A program made the translations under genes and the position numbers. From Paulinella micropora (Eukaryota; Cercozoa; Imbricatea; Euglyphida), in NCBI GenBank assembly GCA_009731375.1, contig BJOX01000304.1:32684-74112 (forward strand): a stretch of 41,429 nucleotides of DNA, read 5' to 3'. Numbering within the stretch: position 1 is the first letter of the stretch; the number at the start of each line of letters is the position of its first letter. The notes under the pieces are model-generated. The model saw only the letters and a program-made list of their open reading frames with translations, had not been told where the DNA came from and searched no databases. This document shows positions 19,893-31,664 of this stretch, piece after piece.

Positions 19893-22473
19893 TTAGGAAG
19901 CGTGAGCACGGCGCGCTTTGAGTCGCGGGTCAGCCCTAAACGACAGAACGATAGACGATAGAACGATAGAAGGAACAAACGATAGATAGATAGACAGACA
20001 GACAGATAGATAGATAGATAGAGAACATAACATAACACAATAACATGACATAAATACATACATACATAAACTATCTATCTACCTGCCGGAGTCTGCAGTC
20101 GTTGTGATAGGTCTGTCCTCTTTCGCACCGGCGCCATCACTTGATGTGCGCAACCTGTTTTCAAAGACACACACACATACATACATACATAGGCAAAGAA
20201 TCTGGTAAACTTCCCGGGACATTGCCGCAAATACCGCAAATTTTTCGCTTTTTCCTTGTCCCCCATCTTTCTGGCTTACTTGTTTACCTTTTCGAGGGCG
20301 GCAGCGGCTGCTTGGTCACATCTTTTTCGCTGGGCAAGGAGCTCTTTCTGCGTATCCTATCCTGTGGGTTAAGCGGCGTAAATATCCTGTCCTGTGTGTT
20401 AAGCGGCGGCTGCTCATTGCTAACTGGCGGGCGTGGCGACTGCTGCTGTGTCGGCTTGATGATATTGGCCACCACGCGCCTGTCCAGATTACCGTTACGA
20501 TCCAAGAGAAACGGCCGCTCCGCCACCGGCGCGGGGGGACCGGCCGGACCACCCACACCCGGTGATAGCTGCTGATCGCGCGAATGCTCGCGGCGGAGGA
20601 AGTGCGGCGGCATACCCACACCGCTGGGTACGGGCATACCCGGGCCACCCGGGCGCGGCGGACCCATTTGGCCGGAGGGGTCGAACGGGCGCCGCTGCAG
20701 CGGGTCGAAAGCGTAATGAGGTGAGTGCGAAGGAGGTTGAGGAGGTTGCGGAGGTGGTGGAGCAGCATGCAGCGGCAAGAGACCAGCACCGCCACCGCCG
20801 CTGCCCGCGCGCAGATTGACTGGAGGCCGCGCGCCACCCATACCCAAGCCTACACCCAGGCCGGGTCCTCCTCCCCCTGCCGGCCCTGGGAGCGGTCCTT
20901 GGCCATTAGGCGGGGGCCGGCCCCTTAACGAGTCACCGTAAAACGCGCCACCGCCGCCACGCCCACCACCCGCTCCCAGCCCGCCGCCAGGGAAGCTGTC
21001 CCCTGCTCTAAAGTCAGCCGCCTCCCCTCTGCCGCCGCCGCCAAGCCCGCCGGCTGGGAAACTCTCTGCGCTGCGGAAGTCCTGTTCTGCTGCTCTGCCT
21101 CCTCGTGGCTCGAAGTAAGCTCGCTCACCACTCGGCGGTCTCTGGCCGCGCAGCCCTCCCAGCTCGCGCTCGTACCCGTTGTGCAAACCACCCGCCACCT
21201 CCCGCTCACGCTCCCGCCCGCCCGGGTCCCGCTCATACCCATCCCTCTCCCTCCTCAGGCTACTAGCTGCACCGCCGTACTCGTCCCTGTACGCAGCCCC
21301 GCTTCTGTCCCCGACCGGGCCACCGCCCGCGCCCAGCACCGCATACTCCTCCCTATACCCGGCACCACCACCTCCGTCACGCACAACCAGCGGCCCCCGC
21401 CCACTGCCGCCTGGCGCAGCAACATAGTAGTACCCGGCGGCCCGGTCCCCGCCTGGGTGCGCGTCGTATCCGGCCGGGTCACGCGAGTCACGTGGGTCGT
21501 CATAATACTCCCTGCCTGCTCCTCCTCCACCTCCTCGCCATTCACCTCCTCGCTGATACCTATCTCTGTCTTCCCACTCATCTCTACCGTCTCTCCGTTG
21601 CCCTCTCCAGCTAGCAGCTTCCTCTGCTATTCCTACCCTTCTCTGCCCAGTCTCTTCAGGCGGCAAGTAGTTATCGCGAATCATCCCAGACTCTGCTGTG
21701 CCTGGTCTTTCCCTCTGTCCTGTTGGCACTTCATTACCACCTCCAGAAAACCTCCTGGGGCCCCCACCAGTCACCGCCACTTGCCGGCTCGTTTGCGTTT
21801 TCTGCTGTTTATACTGTGCTTGCGGAGTACTGGTTGGACCACCCGAGATTCGGTTGTCATTATTATTGACATTGTTGTTGCTGTGCATGTTGTTATTGAG
21901 GTTGTTGCTATTGCTATGGTTCCTGTGCTGCTGCTGTCTGTTGTGGAAGAAGCTACTGTTCCCAGGGCGGGGGCTAGGTGTGTACTCTGGGTGGTCGCGC
22001 AGATACTGTTCCACACGCTCTTGTTTCGCTCTGTTGGGTTTGAGCGAGTCGATCGAGCAAGATGAAGCACACACAGGGCAGTGCGGGTCCTCCTGCCCCA
22101 TGAGCTCCTGGCGAATGCACTCCCGGCAAAAGCAAGTGTCACAACACGGAGCCTGCTGTGCATCCTGCAAGAAACTCCCGCATAGAAAGCATTCCAGCAG
22201 TCTTCTTAGCCTTTTGTCCGTGTCCACTGCTGTGTTAGTGTTGACTCTGCCCCTGCCACGGGTGCGGTGGGTGGGTGGGTTAGGTCGGAGCCCCATCACT
22301 TGATCGAAAGCGCCCTCGTTGGGCATGTGTTGCGCCATGTGTCCACTGTTAGGGTCAAGAAAAGAACCACCTAGAGATAGATGAGATAGAATAGATATGT
22401 TTGGTCTATCAGCTCTGCATAACCGAAGACAAAGATATCCATTGCACCCCACCTCCATAGCGAGATAGAACAG

Positions 22474-22528
<55 letters not shown>

Positions 22529-23310
22529 TAGATAGATAGATAGGTAGATAGATAGATAGATAGATGGATGGATGGATGGATGGATAGATAGATAGATAGG
22601 TAGATAGATAGGTAGGTAGGTAGTTAGGTAGGTAGTTAGGTAGGTAGGTAGGTAGGTAGGTAGGTAGCTAGATAGGTAGCTAGGTAGGTAGGTAGCTAGC
22701 TAGCTAGCTAGCTAGATGAGATATCGACTAATGTCAGAAAAAAGGAGCTTCTGATTTCGTCAACCAAGGAAGTCTGTAAAGTATTGACCCGATGCCCAGC
22801 TAAGCCGTGATGTTTGCACGGAAGGGACTGATACAGGCGATACCAAAGCTCCCTAGTACCAGGCGGGGCCAGGGCTCGTTCCATAAGCGCCCCTTGCAGA
22901 ACGAGCTCCCACCTCCATTACAGAGGGCCCAGTAAGCAGATGGAGTTTCGAGACTGTTCGACAGTCTAGTATAAACCGACAGAGCACTGTGGGTTTTATT
23001 CCGGGCTCAACAAGCGAGAAAGGGCACCCTGAGGGAACAGGATTGTGCTTCCCGTCGCTATTTCGGCATGTGACTCATAGGCGTATGGCTAGGCACACAT
23101 AAGGCACCCCACCACGGGCCCAGCACACCCACACCATCCCCTAATTCTCTGTCTGTCGACAGATGGCACCCATTTCAAAACATCAAGCCCAAGGGAGGGT
23201 CAGTGAAGATAGATAGATAGATAGATAGATGGATAGATGGATAGACAGATAGACAGATAGATAGATAGACCGATAGATAGACAGATAGACAGATAAACAG
23301 ACAGAAAGAC

Positions 23311-23363
<53 letters not shown>

Positions 23364-23461
23364 TGGAGGGAGAGATGGAGGGGGAGATGGAGGGAGAGAC
23401 GGAGGGAGAGACGGAGGGAGAGACGGAGGGAGAGATGGAGAGAGATGGAGAGAGAGAGATG

Positions 23462-23496
<35 letters not shown>

Positions 23497-23792
23497 TGGA
23501 GAAAGAGAGAGATAGTTAGATAGATAGAGAGACAGAGAAGGGAGAGAGAGAGAGAGACAGAGAGAGAGAGAGAAGAGAGAGAGAGAGGGGGGGGGGGGGG
23601 GGGGGGAGGNNNNNNNNNNGAAGAGGGATAAGATAGATAAGATAGATAAGATGGATAGGATGGATGGGATGGATAGGATGGATAGGATAGATAGGATGGA
23701 TAGTTAGGATAGTTAGGATAGACAGATAGATAGATAGATAGATAGATAGATGGACAGATGGATAGGTGGATAGATGGATAAGTGGATAGATG

Positions 23793-23826
<34 letters not shown>

Positions 23827-23859
23827 CAGATAGATAGATAGACAGATAGATAGATAGAC

Positions 23860-23942
<83 letters not shown>

Positions 23943-24162
23943 CGACAGACAGACAGACAGACAGACAGATAGACAGATAGACAGATAGATAGATAGATAG
24001 ATAGATAGGTCTAGATAGATCTAGATAGATCTAGATAGGTTTAGATAGATCTAGATAGATCTAGATAGATCTAGGTAGATATGGTTGGATAGATATGGAT
24101 AGAAACGGATAGAGATGGACAGAGATAGACTAAGATACAGATAGATATAGATATAGATCTAT

Positions 24163-24217
<55 letters not shown>

Positions 24218-24241
24218 CCTACCTACCTACCTACCTACCTG

Positions 24242-24293
<52 letters not shown>

Positions 24294-24314
24294 CCTACCT
24301 ACCTACCTACCTAC

Positions 24315-24356
<42 letters not shown>

Positions 24357-24361
24357 GTCTA

Positions 24362-24396
<35 letters not shown>

Positions 24397-24397
24397 T

Positions 24398-24457
<60 letters not shown>

Positions 24458-24474
24458 CCTACCTACCTACCTAC

Positions 24475-24506
<32 letters not shown>

Positions 24507-24529
24507 ATCTATCTATCTATCTAATCTAT

Positions 24530-24566
<37 letters not shown>

Positions 24567-25088
24567 CATAGACATAGATACAGAGAAATATAAAGGGATA
24601 GATAGATAGCTACCCACGTGCTCCTCGTTCGGCTTACTATCTTCTAGTGATGTGAGGTCCTTGGGCTGGGAGGTGTCCTCTTGCTGCTGTGCCTCTGGCG
24701 CTTTGCCTGTGCCACAAACAGAGATATATAGATAATGGATGGATGGATGGATGGATGGATGGATGGATGGATAGGTGCACATTACTACCTCTACCACTGC
24801 TATATTCTAGCAGCGGTGTGTGACCTGTGGAGCGTAGCGAAGAGCGAGGGATGCCCGCGGCTTTCAGCGGAGGCCGCCTCCAATCGCTGTTGTTGTTCAT
24901 GGGACAGTTGCGGATGAGATGGCCTGTGTATCAGTGTGTGTGCGTGTGTGTGTGTGTGTGTGTGTGCGTGCGTGCGTGTGTGTGTGCGTGTGTGTGTGTG
25001 TGCTCCACTCGCTGTTGTTGTTCATTGGACAGTTGCGGATCAGATAGCCTGTATCAGTGTGTGTGTGTGTGTGTGTGCGCGTGTGTGT

Positions 25089-25122
<34 letters not shown>

Positions 25123-25568
25123 CTCCTCCACTCGCTGCTGTTCNNNNNNNNNNNNNNNNNNNNNNNNNNNNNNNNNNNNNNNNNNNNNNNNNNNNNNNNN
25201 NNNNNNNNNNNNNNNNNNNNNNNNNNNNNNNNNNNNNNNNNNNNNNNNNNNNNNNNNNNNNNNNNNNNNNNNNNNNNNNNNNNNNNNNNNNNNNNNNNNN
25301 NNNNNNNNNNNNNNNNNNNNNNNNNNNNNNNNNNNNNNNNNNNNNNNNNNNNNNNNNNNNNNNNNNNNNNNNNNNNNNNNNNNNNNNNNNNNNNNNNNNN
25401 NNNNNNNNNNNNNNNNNNNNNNNNNNNNNNNNNNNNNNNNNNNNNNNNNNNNNNNNNNNNNNNNNNNNNNNNNNNNNNNNNNNNNNNNNNNNNNNNNNNN
25501 NNNNNNNNNNNNNNNNNNNNNNNNNNNNNNNNNNNNNNNNNNNNNNNNNNNNNNNNNNNNNNNNNNNN

Positions 25569-25624
<56 letters not shown>

Positions 25625-25625
25625 A

Positions 25626-25669
<44 letters not shown>

Positions 25670-25918
25670 TGACAGACAGACAGACAGACCTACCTTTCTG
25701 ATTGCATCTGTGGCAGATGTAGCCTGGGTGTGGTATTTGGTTGGACTGTTGGTTGCGTTGGTTATAGTTGACAAACTCAGTTCGACCTCCCCCTGCCCAC
25801 ACAACAATCATCATACATAGCACATACACAATCAACCAAAACAACCATCCAAAGAAACAAGAACAGCCAAAGCAGCAGCAGCAGCAGCAACGACAACAAC
25901 GCCGACGACGATGACGAA

Positions 25919-25951
<33 letters not shown>

Positions 25952-26006
25952 TAAGAGAGAGAGAGAGAGAGAAAAGAAACTCAGAGAGAGAGAGAGAGAA
26001 GAGACA

Positions 26007-26044
<38 letters not shown>

Positions 26045-26047
26045 ACA

Positions 26048-26085
<38 letters not shown>

Positions 26086-26160
26086 ACAAAGAGAAAGAGA
26101 GAGAGAGAGAGAGAAAGAAAGAAAGAAAGAAAGGAAAGGAAAGAAAGCAAGAAAGAAAGC

Positions 26161-26201
<41 letters not shown>

Positions 26202-26202
26202 C

Positions 26203-26243
<41 letters not shown>

Positions 26244-26256
26244 AGAGAGCGAGAGC

Positions 26257-26287
<31 letters not shown>

Positions 26288-26444
26288 ACACACACACACA
26301 CACACACACCTGTGCCGCCCGTCCTCTTGACATCTGCCACGTATGTGCGACCAGACCTTCACATGATATACACATACAAAAATAAATAGAGCATGTATAC
26401 ACACATACACACAGCGAGCGAGCGAGCGAGCGAGCGAGCGAGCG

Positions 26445-26502
<58 letters not shown>

Positions 26503-26684
26503 ACGTGCTGCGCGTAGCGTTTGCAGAGTTGGTCATAGCTTCACGCATCGCCGCCTCTTCCTCATCTTCAACTATCAGAACAAATATTTGGATGGATGGA
26601 TGGATGGATGGATAGATAGATAGATAGATAGATAGAGAGATAGATAGAAGATAGATACATAGATAGATAGATAGAGAGATAGAG

Positions 26685-26744
<60 letters not shown>

Positions 26745-26918
26745 CAGATAGATGGACAGATAGATGGACAGATAGACAGACAGATAGATAGATAGATAGA
26801 TAGATAGATGGATAGATGGATGGATGGATATAAATAGATAGATAGATAGATGATAGATAGATAGATAGATAGATAGATAAATCGATCGATCGATAAATCG
26901 ATAGATAGATAGATAGAC

Positions 26919-26962
<44 letters not shown>

Positions 26963-27093
26963 TGATAGAGATATAGATTAGATATTATTAGGTGGGTAGG
27001 TAGGTAGGTAGGTAAGTAGGTAGGCAGGTTGGAGGTAGATAGGTAGGAAGGAAGGTAGGTAGGTAGGAAGGAAGGTAGGAGTAGGTAGGAGAT

Positions 27094-27138
<45 letters not shown>

Positions 27139-27245
27139 CAGATAGATGGACAGATAGATGGACAGATAGACAGACAGATAGATAGATAGATAGATAGATA
27201 GATGGATAGATGGATGGATGGATATAAATAGATAGATAGATAGAT

Positions 27246-27278
<33 letters not shown>

Positions 27279-27316
27279 ATCGATCGATCGATAAATCGAT
27301 AGATAGATAGATAGAC

Positions 27317-27364
<48 letters not shown>

Positions 27365-28392
27365 TGATAGAGATATAGATTAGATATTATTAGGTGGGTA
27401 GGTAGGTAGGTAGGTAAGTAGGTAGGCAGGTTGGAGGTAGATAGGTAGGAAGGAAGGTAGGTAGGTAGGAAGGAAGGTAGGAGTAGGTAGGAGATAGATA
27501 AACGGCCAAGGGGCGAGGCAGACCTGTGGTGGGTGCTGCACCATAGATGTCACCCCCGAATTCATCATGTACTTTCTCCTGCGACTTGGCGCCGTCCCTA
27601 TTGTGTATGTATTTATGTGTGAGAGAAAGAAAGAGAGAGAGGGGGGGGGGGGGTGGAGGGAGGGAGAGAGAGAGAGAGAGAGCAGCAGCAGCAGCAGAAG
27701 CAGAAATGAGCTCATTAGAGGCAGTAGCAGAAGTAAAAGTAGAAAAATTAGAAGAAGCGGAAGAAGCAGAAGCAGAAGCAGAAGAAGAAGAAGAAGAAGA
27801 AGAAAAGGAAGAAGAAGAAAAGGAAGAAGAAGAAGAAGAAAGAAGAAGAAAGAAGAGAACAAAAACAACAACAACAACAAAACAGAGAAAGACGAAGCGA
27901 ATAGGATACGTCTGCGTGTTGGCCTCCTCGTCTTTGGTCGCGTTCAAGCGCACGATGAGCGAGCGAGACGCGGCCGGGATACGACGCACAATCAGGTTGG
28001 AGTTCTTGTGCAACAAGAACCCGTCTGCTACATGATCTGTATACGTCGAGCAAAGCAGACAGGCACCATGCAGCAATGGATGTATGAATTGCATGCACGC
28101 ATGTTCACCAGGATGTATGTATGCATGTCAAGTATTTTATGCATGAATGCATGTATGTTGCTTTGTTTGTTTGTATGTATGCATGTATGTGTGTATGTAT
28201 GTATGCATGTATGTATGTATGTATGTATGTATGCATGCATGTCTGTCCGTCTGTCTTTCTGTCTGTCTGTCATGTTTGATATGTATGTAAACATGTGTGT
28301 GCGTACGTACGTAAGTATGTATGCATGCACGTATGTAGGTATGTACCTATTTATGTACGAACGTACGCATGTATGCATGTATGTACCTATGT

Positions 28393-28452
<60 letters not shown>

Positions 28453-28477
28453 ACGAAAGAAAGAAGGAAAGAATGGA

Positions 28478-28527
<50 letters not shown>

Positions 28528-28696
28528 AGCCGTTGAGAGCGTCCGTCACCTTCAAATCGTAATCCTCTCCGTCCCCTAGCTTCTCTCTTTCCACCACCTT
28601 CCGTTTGAAGTTCAGAACTGAGATGACAGGACCGTCTATCTCGAGCTGAGTAAAGTTCTTTTGGTTCTTCATCTTGTAATGAATGAAGTTGCTCAT
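19893..28696 (-). CDS. RBBP6: RBBP6/Mpe1/SNAMA homologue: DWNN, zinc knuckle, RING
   Basis: Eleven coding exons: 28696-28525, 28036-27910, 27597-27524, 26571-26505, 26356-26310, 25792-25694, 24923-24789, 24706-24614, 22370-20288, 20154-20083 and 19935-19893. All junctions are GT-AG with matching phases, and the total is 3,012 bases (1,003 residues). Residues 1-95 are the ubiquitin-like DWNN domain ([12 protein letters not shown] start; [12 protein letters not shown] end). The CCHC knuckle is C189, C192, H197, C202, followed by the family's GIPRS motif. A C4C4 RING spans about 332-372 ([18 protein letters not shown]). The tail is Gly/Arg/Pro-rich. Family members are E3 ligases and subunits of the mRNA cleavage-polyadenylation machinery. 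Reading through the exon 9 donor instead gives a stop at 20284. Exon 7 may end at 24825 rather than 24789. Confidence 0.88.
22468..22725. repeat. GATA/GGTA microsatellite in intron 8
   Basis: GATA units pass into GGAT, GGTA and GCTA units. Confidence 0.95.
22726..23204. other. unique sequence inside intron 8
   Basis: Non-repetitive sequence between two microsatellite blocks of intron 8. No exon-like open segment with matching phase was found. Confidence 0.4.
23205..24600. repeat. large GATA/GA array with strand switches in intron 8
   Basis: GATA units (23205-23350), GA and GGAGA units, a poly-G run and 10 Ns (23610-23619) come first. GATA/GACA units to about 24140 follow, then the complementary TATC array (about 24150-24515), then GATA again to about 24575. 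The opposed arrays can pair as a very long hairpin. Confidence 0.95.
25008..25143 (-). pseudogene. two partial tandem copies of RBBP6 exon 7
   Basis: Sequence matching the 5' half of exon 7 recurs at about 25008-25049 and again at about 25124-25143, where it runs into the N gap. Each copy is followed by TG repeats, as is the real exon (24923). The first copy keeps an AG acceptor and reads [14 protein letters not shown], so the zinc-binding His of the knuckle is Tyr. Neither copy has the GIPRS part or a clear donor. They look like a minisatellite that captured part of an exon. Confidence 0.7.
25144..25568. other. assembly gap (425 Ns) in intron 6
   Basis: The gap is flanked by an exon 7 fragment and TG repeats on the left and a GA array on the right. 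Confidence 0.99.
25569..26500. repeat. GA, GAAA, AC and CGAG microsatellites in introns 4-6
   Basis: GA-rich arrays lie at about 25569-25670, 25921-26280 and 26413-26497, with an AC run at about 26287-26309. They surround the small exons 25694-25792 and 26310-26356. Long open frames here are repeat artefacts. Confidence 0.93.
26589..27495. repeat. GATA/GGTA array with a 0.4-kb tandem duplication in intron 3
   Basis: A compound unit (GACAGATAGATGG block, then AAATCGATCGATCG, then GATATTATTAGGTGGGTAGG, then GGAAGG units) occurs twice. The landmarks are near 26743 and 27137, and at 26991 and 27393. Confidence 0.85.
27600..27880. repeat. GA, poly-G and GAA repeats in intron 2
   Basis: A GA run, about 13 Gs, GA and AGC units, then a long interrupted GAA array. 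Open frames here are repeat-derived. Confidence 0.93.
28100..28524. repeat. ATGT, GAAA and GA microsatellites in intron 1
   Basis: ATGT units to about 28393, GAAA units to about 28480 and GA units up to the exon 1 donor, which therefore reads GTCTCTCTC. Confidence 0.93.
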
Positions 28697-29378
28697 TATG
28701 TTTTATGAAAAGAAAAGAAATACGGGATTCTAATAATTGTCCTTTCTTGTTTTGCTTCGGCAAGTAATAACGTCCTTTTACTTGGGCTTTGTGTCTTGTG
28801 AACCTAACCTTACGCTATGACACCTCCAAAATAATTATCAAAAAATAAAATAATGGTAGTGTAATGTAATACTACTGATAAGAAAACTCGGCGGAAAAAG
28901 AAAATAAATAAATAAGGGCCTTCCGGTTGGGTGATTTTAGACTTAATCGATGGACACTTAGATTTTGCGGTTTGCAAAAGGCACAAGTTGTCAAGGTCTG
29001 CCGTTCAGTTCAAAGCAGGATGACGATCTAGAGTGATCTAAATTGTCTGTCAGGAGTCTTCGAAGCTCAGTGTTGACGTTTGTTCAAAATTCTTCCTCGA
29101 CTTTCCTTCTTTTCCTGGGTCGGAATTTTGGTCAAAAACTCGCTTTCTTTATTCTTGTGGTTTTTGCTCCAAAATCGAAACAAGAAAAAGAGAGACCTCG
29201 CAAAGTCTCAAGCGTGTCCTGATACTCAAATGCAGCGCCAAGGGTGGCTAAAATATGAGGGATATTGCTTGCAAGCAAACGAAACACAACAACAATGACA
29301 GACAGGAGGAAGCACCGCTTTCAAGCCTTGAATTTGGAAAATCAAAGGCGCCAGGCCTGACAAGGAGATTTTAATACA
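28697..29378. other. upstream flank of the RBBP6-like gene
   Basis: No gene is supported. The first few hundred bases should hold the promoter and 5' leader of the minus-strand RBBP6-like gene. No TATA box or initiator can be assigned. Confidence 0.35.
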
Positions 29379-30760
29379 TTGGCCTCTGTCCGTCTTATGT
29401 GTTTCTCTGACTGGTCAGCTAAATACATTACCCAACGCAACCAATTTGACGATCTTCAGTGTGGAGTTTCTTCTACTCCTACTGCGACTACTCCCGCAGT
29501 AAACCCGCTGTCGCGTTTGGAATCCGGCCGCAGTGCCGCCATCGAGTCGGACTCGAAGCAGTGTATTAAATGACCCGGACTCGAAGCAGTGTATTAAATG
29601 ACCCTTACCCTCCAGTCAAACATACACTCGTAGCCTCCGCCAACACCAACCTATATCTCGTTGACCCAAGCAGCAAGACAGGTGCTACAAAGCTCATTCA
29701 CGTGTATGCGCAAGGCCAAGGATCACGCCCATGCCTCCTCCTCCAATTACGATGTATGTCCGCGATCGTGTTCTCAATACCACGGAGGGGCTGGTACCGA
29801 AGGGCCAAAGGGCGCTCATTGATTTGGGCAACACTCCCCCTCTGTTTCATTGCTGTGTCCAGTCTCGGTCAACATGCGCATAAACAAGGAACCGGGACCA
29901 CGTCACTCCCACTTGCTGCTAGCGGTTGGAGAACCATACCGCATCGACGTCTGGAGCTGCCGCAACACTGACAGTCTCACTCTTGATTTTCGCCCCAACA
30001 AGAATGCTCGTCGTCTTGAACCGCACTACATTCCGGGATTCGGTCCTTCACAGCCCCTGAGTGACCACATCATCGCAAAGAAGCACAAGAATCCTCGTGT
30101 ACCCCCTTCACAGCCCCAGAGTGACGACATCAACGTTGCACCGCCAAAGAAGCAGAAGAGGAACGAAAAGAGTCCACCGCGAAAGAAGCAGAAGACGAGA
30201 CATTCTGTCCTAGCGAGCCCAGCCGAAACCAAGCTGGGTGATTCGCTGCCAGGAGAAAACATGAACCCAGGCGATACCGGGTGGTTCATTTGTTGCCAGC
30301 ATCATCGTTGCCTCCTTCTGTTCCCAGCAGTCCTTACAGCAGTCCTTACTCTGCGCTCGGCTCTGCCCCCATCGCCTCAAGCAGCTCCGTGACCTCACAG
30401 CTACCCGCGTCGAGTGATTTGTCGCAACCGAGCACTTCGGGCCACGCTGTCACCTCATACGCGACCGCCTCAGAGTTGTTGGGGGACGATATCACGTCCG
30501 ACGCTACAGGCAGCTCGTTTCCAGGGAACCGCTTGCAACGGGGCGTTTCCGCCAGCTTTTCTACCGACTACTTCCACCCAGGGCTGCCGAGCAACATTGA
30601 TTCTTTGCCATGGTTATCAAGCTGCAGTCAAGCCGATTCATCCATTCCAGGATCCATCGGGTCCTTCAGTGATGGTTACGCCTCAGAGTTGTTGGGGACG
30701 ATATCACGTCCGACGCTACAGGCAGCACTGATTGGACTTGCTTTTTTTGAGAAAGTCTGA
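29379..30760 (+). other. unrecognised coding-like region, several frames
   Basis: Several plus-strand frames overlap here: about 29379-29573, 29570-29971, 29850-30392 and 30281-30760. The third contains MRINKEPGPRHSHLLLAVGE followed by a Lys-rich patch (PPKKQKRNEKSPPRKKQK) that looks like a nuclear localisation signal. The last is Ser/Pro/Ala-rich. A 28-base tandem duplication (29548-29603) changes frame, and a segment of about 46 bases (core GCCTCAGAGTTGTTGGGG) repeats at about 30470 and 30690. This may be a decayed gene or exons joined by undetected introns. I do not recognise the family. Confidence 0.35.
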
Positions 30761-30954
30761 AGTTTATTGCCAATCGTGACAATGGTTGGACACTTCACTA
30801 ACCCAGCCGACTGGCCCACTTTTCAACTTGCCATCAGACGTACCCGACTGGTGCACTTGGAACATCAGAGAGAGATGCATTGAACTTGAATTGTTAAGGT
30901 TGGAAAGCCTCTGGCGGTGAATTACCAGTCATGATAATGGTGGGAAAGTTGCCC

Positions 30955-30972
30955 NNNNNNNNNNNNNNNNNN
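30955..30972. other. assembly gap (18 Ns) followed by poly-A
   Basis: A 38-base A run directly follows the gap. Confidence 0.99.
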
Positions 30973-31014
<42 letters not shown>

Positions 31015-31019
31015 AACCC

Positions 31020-31185
31020 TTAACCCTTACCCTGTGCGTCCAATATTGGACGCAGTGTCCAATATTGGACTCGTATAGTCATGTTGAGCCCAGCAAATTA
31101 ACGCTTTTACCCTTAAATGTGGACAACTTCACGTCCAAATGAGACCTCCAAAATTGGACGCCACACGCCACAGGATAAGGGTTAA
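31020..31185. mobile_element. piggyBac-like MITE with TTAA target duplication
   Basis: TTAA at 31020-31023 and 31182-31185 flank inverted termini CCCTTACCCTGTG and its near-complement CACAGGATAAGGG. A second inverted stretch CGTCCAATATTGGA / TCCAAAATTGGACG lies just inside. No coding capacity. The TTAA site and CCC start are the piggyBac superfamily signature. Confidence 0.7.
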
Positions 31186-31664
31186 TTAAGTACTGTGACT
31201 GCTTTTTATTTCTTTTTACGCTTCACTCCTTTATTAACTCTATCTCTTCGTCGTCCGGGCCACTCAGCATTATGAGAAGCAAGTATTTTGTTAAAGCAGT
31301 GCTTGCGTGAATATATATATGTATATGTACAAAATGTATATATATTATATATATATATATATATGCCGCAAGCATTGTTTTAGCCCTTAACCGGTTTCAA
31401 TCCCCAAAAGTGGCTTCAATCCCCAAAAGTGGTTTGAATTTTTGAGTTGAATAAAAACATAAATACCAATCGAAACAAGCTGTACTACGCTGCAAATTTA
31501 ATATTTACGTGTTGGGGAAGCTATCTGTGAAAACCAGAATGTCATAGCTTTTCTAGAAGTGACTTAAATATGAAACTGAAACCAGGCACCAACCACTTTT
31601 TTTCACGAATTTTCGTTGCCTTTTTTTTACGTGGCGGGGACCTTTTTTTTTTTTTTTCAACATC

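Noticed and set aside
25911-26548. Ser/Leu- or Arg/Glu-repeat ORFs
   Set aside because: They are translations of GA arrays in introns, and some run through Ns.
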